A stretch of 64,000 bases of DNA from Microvelia longipes (taxonomy: Eukaryota; Arthropoda; Insecta; Hemiptera; Veliidae), in NCBI GenBank assembly GCA_018340805.1, contig JACMZG010001914.1, forward strand, positions 23,887,827 through 23,951,826, given 5' to 3'. Below are positions 1 to 10,100 of the stretch, piece after piece; within the stretch, counting starts at the first letter, position 1; each line of letters opens with the position of its first letter. The translations under genes and the position numbers were made by a program. The notes beneath the pieces are model-generated. The model saw only the letters and a list, made by a program, of their open reading frames with translations, searched no databases and was not told the origin of the DNA.

Positions 1-105
1 TTCTTTAAGGTAAGCTAAACTTTTCAAAAATGTATGTTTGTCTTTGTTTATTTAGTTGAATTTTATTTATGATGTGACAACAAATAATTGGTAATATTTA
101 TTCAG

Positions 106-320
106 TTGTTCAAGAGAAAGATTCATGTTGTCATTTTATTCAAAATTTTTAGTTAAATTATCTAAATTATTTGTTGACATATCTGATATGACTCCCCAGA
201 AGTTGAGTAAAGCACAAGCCAGTAAAGTTAGAGAAACTTCATCTTCAAGTAGTTCTAATAATTCTTCACCACCCACCAGGAGATATAGCCCTAGTCCTAA
301 TAGATCTGGTGCTAGAAGGC
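106..320 (+). CDS. Probable exon of an unidentified Ser/Arg/Pro-rich protein (partial gene)
   Basis: I do not recognise this gene. The window opens with TTCTTTAAG followed by GTAAGC, which looks like an exon end at base 9 with its donor. A second exon is proposed from the TTCAG acceptor at 105 to a strong GTAAGT donor at 321. In the open frame it reads a charged and hydrophobic part (…FVDISDMTPQKL…), then a serine run, then PPTRRYSPSPNRSGARRR, which resembles an SR/RS-type nuclear protein. A later acceptor at about 150 (TTTTTAG) would keep the same frame. If the next exon begins after TTTTCTAG at about 637, a stop follows at once, making this nearly the C-terminus. Both splice choices and the function are inference; the frame and the composition are seen directly. 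Confidence 0.4.
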
Positions 321-2214
321 GTAAGTTAGTCATGATTAAGTCCCCTTTAAAAGTATGCTGGGCACTGGCTACTTTATGGAATGGGTTAGAGCAGTGGCCC
401 CAAATAGGGTTGCAGATAATTAATCTTCGGTCGAGAGAAAATTATTTGTAAAAGTACATTATTTTTCAATAAAAATTTGATACAGTATGTACAAAGTATG
501 TACAATATACTTTGTATTTTCCTCTATATTCTTGTATATAACTTTGATACAATATGTACAAAGTATATACAATATATATACTACTTACAAAAAACTTTAT
601 TTTTGCTATAAACAATATTTATTAACTTTATTTTCTAGTTTAAACCTGTACAATCATCAATAAGAACTTAGATCAGCTTTGACAGTTGCCTTCTGCTCTT
701 TATTATATTTATTTTGCTCTATGTAAATTAATTTCTGTAACTTACACATTTTGTTAATTCATTTAAAAATGTGTGCTGTTCTAAAATGAGTAAAACCATA
801 ATTCTGCTCTAGTGTCAGGGTGTCCAGGACCTAACTTAAAAAACACAAGAGCCCTTAAAATAGGAGAAAAGGGCCTAATATTTACAAAGATTTCTAGCTA
901 GCTGCATGCGCCATTTTATAACTTGTCACGTGTAACAACAAAATAAGCAACTGTGGACAAATATATTAAATGTTATAAGCAAATAATAATCACTATTCTA
1001 GTAATACAGTACTCTGCAAGTACCTGGTTGTTGATTAATTTGGTCATCTTCAAAATACTAAGCCCACAAAACTTGTTCATAAAAAAATATTTGAATTCCC
1101 GGGTCTCTGAGTAGTTACCACCACTTTTTTTTGGGTTGAAAATCAAAAAGGTTGAGTAATGCTGACTTAGATTATGACAAGAGATCCATCTGTAAAATCG
1201 AAACAATTAAATTTTCTAAAAACTTCATGACACTTTTTAAGGGTGGTTCCATAACCATACTCTACACAAGGGCGTTTGAGTATGAAAAAATAAATATCAA
1301 AGGTGGGTGCTTAATTGTACTATAAACAATAGGGTTAGAGTATTATAATAAACCTATCCTAGAAAAATATAATACATTCTTTATCGGTGTTGTAGAAAGG
1401 CTTTGAGTAGGGCATATGTAAGAGAGAAAAGTATTTCTTTATCAAATAAGTAGCTGATAAAGGATGTTTAATATTCTTCTAGGGTGGTTCGTTATAATAA
1501 TCTTTCTCCATTGTAGATAGTACGGTAATGCAACCCCTCAAAACAAGGGAAATTTTTAGTTGCCAAATTAATGCTAGTTTTGGTGGGTCTGTTGTTTTAC
1601 TTTTTTAATTATAAAAAAAAATGGGGTTTGATTCCAATTCATAATTAATTATTTATCTAAAAACATATAGTTCTTTATTAGTATAGTCTTATTTATGCGA
1701 TTTCAATAATGGTATGCTCTAATTTAACTTAAAGTGGTAACAAAATTAACATGTGTGAGTTATAGTTTATACCAAAAAATGTTAAATTTAAAATCTGAAG
1801 AGCCTAGACCATATTCAACAGTCTAGAACCATTTTCCCGCTTAATTGTAAGATTATCTTGGTGATTTCCTGGGGATAAGGATTATATAATTTTGGTGCAT
1901 CTGATAGGTTTTACCAGTTATCAAATTGTAAGGCTTGATAAAACATAATATTGTTTAATTAGCAATGATGTTAACTGTTCACTGAACTTTTGACTCACTA
2001 TTTGTTGTGGTCACTAATCTAACAATTTGTTATCTATTAATGACCTTCAGTCAATAAAATTATTTGTCCACATTAAATATTCAGTTCAAAATAAGGTTTT
2101 GTTAAGTCTCTATCTAAATTATTGAAGGTACAGGTTTTTATTTAAATATTACAATAATTCTTTCCATGTCTTACATTTTATTTCCATAACATCTAATAAT
2201 AAAATAAATAAATT
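321..2214. other. AT-rich non-coding stretch
   Basis: No reading frame with protein-like composition is visible on either strand. It holds short direct repeats (a 'TACAAAGTATGTACAATATA' type text around 485-580) and low-complexity A/T runs. It may be intron or 3' flank of the gene at the left edge. Confidence 0.4.
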
Positions 2215-2650
2215 TAAAAAAATGGGTACTGGGTACCTCGGAACTTTTCCTCATTCCATCAGATTTGCTAAGCTCATCCTCCCTACTTCTGACTCGCTTT
2301 GCTTGTCCTCAGAATATACAATTCGGCAAATTTATACAGCAACATGTCTTCAGACTCATACAGTAATGCATTCATTTCATTCTCAGCGGTCACCCATACA
2401 TCATAAAAATACACCACACTAAATGCTGCTTAATTTTTATGATCCAACTAAAATTATGAATATACTTGTCGTATTGAAACAAAACTTAGTGTACTTATTT
2501 ATAAGGTAATAATGTACACTTGTACCAAATTTCAACTCAATTAGACCATTTACCAATTTTACATACATGTACATGGCTACATATGTACCAAATCTCATCC
2601 AATCGCATAATTTTTCTGCGTTTTATAATTTTATGAAATTTTCACTCATT
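2215..2650 (+). repeat. Dispersed repeat family 1, diverged copy
   Basis: It starts with the family's head (GGGTACCTCGGAACTTTTCC), continues with the 'GACTCGCTTTGCTTGTCCTCAG' type module, the 'TTCTCAGCGGTCACCCATAC' block, and the 'AAACTTAGTGTACTTATTTA' and 'TTTCAACTCAATTAGA' blocks. The same order is seen at 32330, 49085 and 52980. The ORF here is a by-product of the repeat, not a gene. Confidence 0.75.
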
Positions 2651-3719
2651 ACTATAATAAAGTTCTATCAACTTTATTATAAATTTCTCAACTTCTGTTG
2701 AAAACATTTAACTGAAATTGGTCCTGAAAAATTAATATCCTAAAGTAGATTTTGATATAAATTATAAATTTAAGACTTAAGTTTAATGGACTGTGAGGAA
2801 TCTTAATTAGGAAAATATACAGACATGTTGCTGTCTTCATTATTATTTTTTCCTAATTAATTATAAATGTTATATAATTTTAATTTTTCTCACCCGCTAC
2901 TGTAAGGATATGGGAAGAGTATTGTGTTTGCCCTATAAATCAGAAACTAAGATTATTACTGTCTCTTTCAGACACTTTTATGTTATAAACAGTTTTTAAA
3001 TTTATATCTATTCATGTCACGTATAACTCCTGCTGTGTTCACACTAGAGAGTTGAAATTTGCCCACAATATCAAGTTAGGCTCTTGCATTTAAACCTTGT
3101 TAACCTATGTAGCTGAGTCATTGAAAAAACCAATTTAGTTGAAATTTAACGCAAATGTACATCTTTAAATGACTCACAAATTTTCACATTAATATTAACC
3201 CTTATTTTGGCAATATCCCCTTTTGAATTTTTAAACGTTAATGGACTATAATTCTCAAGGATTTCACAGCTTTTCTATGTATGACATATCATTAGAACAG
3301 GTGAAACATAAAGAACTACATAGTAGAAAAATATATGGCCATTTGACTTTAAGTTTAGAAGTTATTGGTGAAAATATATATTTATTAGTAGGATACTTAA
3401 AATTACTAGAATTAGTTAGTTTACTTATGTATAAAATTGTCATTTTACCATCAGAAATTCAAATTAACAAAAGATTTAATATATTATAATTAAGTTTATT
3501 TATTGCCAGTATTCTTTTAAAGAATTTTAATTGATAAAACTATTCTGTCATGCATTACCAAAGTTATTTTTTAATGCTTTTGTGAACAGATAAACATATA
3601 AATGTTTTTTTTTATTACTAAATCACATAGCGGTCTACTGCTATACTTTCCCTAGCTTTAATAAACCCTACGTTATACTGCCCCTGGACATTGGATGTTG
3701 TAAACCCTAGTCTTACTTT
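2651..3719. other. Gene-free stretch with repeat remnants
   Basis: No supported gene. Text around 3030-3180 ('TTCACACTAGAGAGTTGAAA') resembles a block near 63365 in the minus-strand family 1 copy, so part of this is decayed family 1 sequence. A short open frame at 3241-3489 has no recognisable motif. Confidence 0.35.
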
Positions 3720-3905
3720 ATTAATCTGAGGTCAAACACAGCGAGACTAATGCAAACTTGGACATACTTTATTACTCAGAGGTTGAGTGTAGCAAGGCCG
3801 AAGTGAGACTACTGTTAACCGTGGGTCAACATGACATAATGAGGACACATAAAGCGAGTCTGAGGAAATGATGTAAGGAAAGGTACTCAGTACCTGATTT
3901 ATAGT
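3720..3905 (-). repeat. Family 1 remnant, minus orientation
   Basis: On the minus strand it reads a diverged head (CAGGTACTGAGTACCTTTCC) followed by 'AGACTCGCTTTATGTGTCC', then 'GTCTCACTTCGGCCTTGCTA'-like text. This is the same head-plus-module order as the plus-strand copies. Confidence 0.5.
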
Positions 3906-4044
3906 AACAATAAGTAGAGCAGAAAAAGTATTAATAACTACCACAAGGTGGAGTGACTAACCTCATTTCATTTTTTAAATTTGTCTATGCTATGATAAGT
4001 AGTGATTGTTTATAGTGGCTGTGTAGTGGCATACCTGGTTTCTA

Positions 4045-4176
4045 ATGGGTTTAGGTTCAAGTCAGCCGGTAGATATGTCTGGTGAGTTAGCAGAGTTTGT
4101 TAAGAAAGCTATCAGCAATGATGAGGTGGTTATCTTTTCCAAGACCTATTGCCCTTACTGCACTATGGCTAAAAAG
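4045..4176 (+). CDS. Grx1: Glutaredoxin exon 1 (active-site exon)
   Basis: It encodes residues 1-44 and ends AAAAAG before a GTTAG donor, phase 0. It contains both catalytic cysteines. An in-frame second ATG at 4075 could start a form without the MG extension. Confidence 0.9.
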
Positions 4177-7100
4177 GTTAGTTCTGTGGTCTGAGCTCTT
4201 ATTTATAGTAAAATTTATGTTTTGTATCCAAGGATATGCACATTTTTTTATAATAAAGGGGATAACACACTAAATCAAAATGACCCCGTTGAGGATAAAA
4301 AGACAATTATTCAGCACATAACATATGTCAAAAATTAACATATGTTTGTACCAAGCACATGCTTGGTACAAACTGTGCATGTTTGCAATAATTACATTAA
4401 CTGAGCAGGTTTTAAATTTAGAGACAAACTTACCTTGAGACCAATTGTTCCCTATTGTAGGTGAAACGTATAAGTTTTCTAAACAATTAGTGAAAAGTAA
4501 TTTACTCTATTTTGCTTGTTAACACATTGTGTCTTTATTATATTTATTAATTGTGTCTTTATTATATTTATTAATTGTGTCTTTTGTTATATTTTTATTA
4601 AAAATAACAAAAGGTTGGTCATTTAACTTTTGGTGGACCAGAAGTCTCCCCTCCCTCTTAAATTTTGAACATTAAACATAAATTATTGAAACTTACGTCC
4701 ACTATTCATGCACTGCAAAACTTGGTCAACCAAGAATATTTAAACAATAGAGTGAACCAAAAAGGGAACTTTACTGAACGTTGTATGAGATAGAGAAGTA
4801 AGTGCACTCACCTTCCCTAGCAAGGTTATAGCAGAATGCAGGTTATGTAACCAAGATAAGATGAGTTCAACATAAAGGGTGGACCAAAAGTCTCCCCTCC
4901 CTCTCTTAAATTTTGAGTTATTAAGCATAAATTAATGAAACTTGGGGTACTGTTTTTGTGGGAACTTCTTTTTGGTGGAGTAGTTAATTCAGTGTCTCAT
5001 GCAACTCTGAATTTTTTTAAAAAAATAAATTGGATACTTTTTTTGGGGTTCTAGGGATCAATACTAGACATTTTGCCCCAGCATAGCTAATACAATCTAA
5101 TACTAATTAATATCTAATACAATTTTAATTGTATTAGAGAAAAATTAAAATTTAATTAAAAATTAACAAAATTAATTGTATTAATTTTGTCTAATACAAT
5201 ACTATTTTATTGAGTAAAAATTGGACATTTTTACTCAAAATTGAAGCTTAAGTATTGATATTAAAATATAATGATAAAATATAAAACGAATTTGACAAGA
5301 GTAAAAATGCATTTTTTTGCTTAAATTTAAACATAAATCATTCATTATCTTAGGTTTTTATAGTCGCTAACTAATAAATACTGCTAGACTTAAGAAAACT
5401 AGTAACCCTGATTTTTTTTTTAAATTTATAATATAATGAATGATATTATATTATTATTTATATTATATTTGTCCAAGAGCCAGGCCTAAAAAATGTGACT
5501 CATTTTTTACTACTTCAAACAATTTTTTTATGAAAATATACCTTAAATTATGAAAGTCTGTCAATCCAGAGTGAATCCCTTCATATGAATGCGCTCGCTA
5601 AAATATAATCGCTCAAATTTCAGTTTTACTCAATGTAATTGTGCGAGAGACTATTCATGTTTTGCAAAACTCAGTAGTATCAAATGATATAAATTCCAGT
5701 TTTCTTGCAATAAGTGGTTCCCTGTAGGTTGTGTGCAAAACATATATAAAAAGATCATTTTTTAAAGCTGATAAAATTTCCTATAAAGTATTTTTTTGTC
5801 AAAATCGCATAACTACTACTAAAGTTATGACATTTGTTTAAAGGCCAAAAAAATGCACAAGTTAATATTTTTTCAAAGAAATTCACTGACATTGCATAAA
5901 TTAACCATTTTTTGGTGTTTTTAAAAAAGCCATAACTTTGGTTTTAGTCATCCAATTTTGGTGATTAAACACTTGTGTTATAGAAAATTTTATCAGCTTT
6001 AAAAAATGTTCTCCTTATATTTTGCAGACAACCCACAGGGAACCACTTATTTCAAGAAAACTGAAATTAGTGCAATTTTATAAAATTTTGAGCATGCACA
6101 ATCTGGATTGGCAGACTATGCTTTTCCATCATAATTTAATGTGTATTTTCATTAAAATTTGGTTTGAAGTAGTAGTACAAAATGTCATGTTTTTTCAGGT
6201 CCGGCTCTTGGACTATTGTGTTCTTAAGCACAATGAGGCATTTTATTCTTTTTAAGTATTAATGAAAGTTAATTAACTCATCAGAACACCGTCTGAACCT
6301 GAATGTCCACATCATGGAACAGTTTCCTGATGTAGCATAGCATTTTGCTTGTTACATTCTCAGGTGTCTCTCACACTATTCTGTCAACTAATACTGTGTC
6401 TAAGAGAAAAAGTCAATTTTGTTGATTTGTCTTGAGGAGCATGCTTCCTCTAAATTTTAACATGACCTGATCACTTTTTATGTTAATACATTCTTTACCA
6501 GTTATTTAATGAAATGTATACTGATATTGAGATGAAACAGGGTATTTGTTTGTCGTTTTTACATTTATTATTTAAAAAGTTTAAATATTTGATTTATATT
6601 GTTTCGTCAGGTATTTGATAAGATGGAAAAGCCTTACACTGTGATTGAGTTAGACAAGAGGAATGATGGATCAAGTATCCAAGGAATACTTAAAGAAATT
6701 ACCGGAGCTAGCACTGTAAGTACTTCTACAGTTTAAGACTGTGCTATCCTGACTTGGAGTTATAGGTCATAAGAGCTTAAGTTGCCCTGAAATTCTATAG
6801 TGTAGTTGTGGGAGTTACACAAGACTCAATCCTTTGTCTGCCTCCGTTAACAATATCTCACTCTCTTGCACTTACACCTCACAACCTTGTACTAACATTT
6901 TTTTCCGATGAATCAAACTAATTTCAATAAGCAAGTTTAGATGAGGTAGTAGTCAGATAAAATAAAAACACAAATTTGAGATTTCGGCCGTAAATTAGGC
7001 CATAAGAAGTAGTTTTATTACTAACTTTTTAGTAATAAAAAGTTAGTAGATAGCAAAAAAATGTACGGCCGAAAGCTCACATTTGAGTTTTTATTTTATC

Positions 7101-10100
7101 TGAACAATACCTTATAAGTCTAAACTTATAAAAATAGTTCGGTAAATAATTTTGTATTAATTTTAATAAGAATTATTCCTCTAGAGTTTTAGTGGGGTAA
7201 GGCTGACAATCACTGCATCGGTATTGGCTGGGCAGACGAGCAGTGAGTCAGTCCACACTCTTCATGATAAGCCAGGATCATGCGCTAGGCTTCATCACTG
7301 TAATTTCCTAATGAGAAATCTTAGGTAGACGAACCTTCAGATGATCTGGAGCCATTCCCTTCTAGGGGTGTTAGCTGCTTTGATTCCTAGGGATAAAGCT
7401 TTCTCAAAAGACAGGACGAAAGAAAGATACAACTCAAAAAAAGAGTTTAAACGGTAGATTTATTTTGTTTGGCAAGGAAGGTTTGATAACCCAGGAAGGT
7501 TATCATTACTTTTTACCCTCTTTATGTTCACGCACGCGTCTAATCCTGAGTTTACTCTACTTTACCTTAGATTACTCCTAAATTAAAATTTGAGTGTAAA
7601 GAAGAATACTGCGTCGTTAATTAAAATGTCCTAAGCGCCACTTTTAACTTTTTGAGAAAAATGAGGAAAAACACTTTTGATTCTGCCATCGTTGTTTTTT
7701 ATTACAGAGACTTGAAACTAAGGAATTTCTATGTTTTCATATTTTTTTTACTTTGTTAAATGTGCTTCAATGCTTCTTTATCTATACTTAGGCGAGAAGG
7801 AAGCATTAATTAATTAATTAACAGAGTTAGGATAATTTTATTTAGCAATTACAGAAAATGCTGTATGTTAGGACAATATGACTTAGTATTAAATAACACT
7901 TGAAAGGAGATAGGACAGGATAATAAATTAAATAATGTGCATTGATAACATGGAAATAATATGAGTATATTAATAATATTAAAAAAAATGTGCTATGCAC
8001 TTGTTCAATATATAAAATTAAGTAAGGTAAAAATATATATAAAAAAATCAAATATAATAAAAAATTATTAATAAAAACTAATTATTAACTTCAATAACTA
8101 ATTAAAATGAATTAGTTTAATTATTCAGAATCATTTTGTTCTGAAGAAACAGGTAAGGACTCCCAAAAATTGAGACGATTACTAGGAATAATAGGTTTTA
8201 TTGTATTAATTAATTTATCTTTTCTCTCCTTCGGAATTCCTTTTAGATATTTTCTTTGGTTGGGTTTTACCATACCATTTTTACAAACCTTAGCTATTAG
8301 ATAATTTAATTCTTTAAATTCGTTTTTGTAATCTAATTTATATTTCAAATTGTTGCTACCTCTGGTAAATTTAGCCCAAACAATTTCGTTCAAATATATT
8401 CTTGGAGAAAATTTAGTCAATTTAGTTTGTGAAGCATAATCTTTCCAGTCATAAATTTTTTTTATATTCATATCAAAAACATCTACCTTCGACCTGTTAG
8501 CTTCATAAACTACATTTTTATTTATTTTTATTTAAAAAATCCCAAATAATCCCAATAATCTATTATAATCCCAAATTTTACCCTTCTTTTTCATTGACTG
8601 TTCCACCTGATGATGGAATGAATCAGCTGACATGAAGGTGTGTCCAGATTGAAAATATTTAATGTTCAAATTTAATAACTTCAAATCAGAATCATAATTT
8701 ACCACATAAACAAAAAAAAGAGTACAGTGCCCAATTCTTATTTTGGGCTGCACAATTATTCAACCAATTATCACTTTACAAGATATGCTTGTTAAAATAG
8801 AGTCATAATAATATTCACCAAATAACTACGTTAAAATATCCTATCCCTCAAAATAATGCAGTTAGGAAAAAAGTTTTGTTTAACTTCCTAAGCTAATACA
8901 TCCTATGTATTATTGTAATTCTTCGTATAGGATATTTTTGAACTAGTACTTATTAGATAAGATGATATAACCTAGGAAACCTTATTAATTATTTTATTGG
9001 AATACTTAAGTAAAACATCCTATGTATTTACATTGAAGTCAGATAGGATTTTTTGACCTAGTAATTATTAGTTAGGAAAATTTAACTTAGGAAACCTGTT
9101 AAACAGTTTAAGAGTAGTTCTAAACAAAAGTATCCTATAAATACTCTTTCCGATACATAGGATAATATATTCTAGTAATATTCAGATAAGCCAATTTAAC
9201 CTAGGAAACCTTCTAAAAATGGAGATAGGACAATTTTTTTTAGTCGATTTTAACATATTTCTAGATCAAATAGGAAGTTCTAACTTAGCAGGAAAGATGC
9301 AGAATTTTTTAATTTACAACTTTGTCCAAAAAACCAAAAATATTAAAAAATGTCGCTTAGGACATTTTAACTAAGTACGGCAGAATAGTGCAGAATAGAA
9401 TAGTGTACTCCAGTTCATGTGCCGAACAAACCTAATACACCACCCACCTATTCCCTCTAAGCAAAAGTTAACTCAATCTATTATGACCTATAGCTCCAAG
9501 TGTGTTACCTGACTTTTTTACTTGAGACTTTAAATTTTGTTTGGTTGCTCTCAACAATTACTGCTGACATGACTTTCGATATTTAATATCATGCTCAGAA
9601 AATCAGTTTTTACTTTCAAAGAAGGTAACCTCACTTGATTATTTTAGTGGCCAGAATAATTCTGACACTAAATTTTGTTGCAATTCAGATGACAATTTTG
9701 GTTGTTGTTGGGAGAAATAAAAAAAATGTCAATGGTATGGTCACAAAGTCACTTGTTAAACAAACAAGATCAAATAGCACTTTATGCTGCAGGTCAATTC
9801 AGAAAGAAAATATTGTATATTTGAAAATAAAAATATTTTATATATTATATTATATATGGATGTATGTATGTGTGTGTGTAGGAACAAAAAAAATGTTCCT
9901 AGACAATTTTTTGTCTTTTGATAGCAATATAAAGTACTAAAAAACCCTTCTAACCATTATTTAACAAATATATGAAAAAGGTGAAATATTTCTTCAATTT
10001 GAAGGGGACCAGAATCAATTTATAGGCAAATGCCAGGTTAATTCATCAAAAGTCAGTCCACAGACTGCATTGGAAACCCGCTTTGACACTCTTGCAAAAT

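Noticed and set aside
2222..2422. 66-codon ORF
   Set aside because: It runs along the head of a family 1 repeat.
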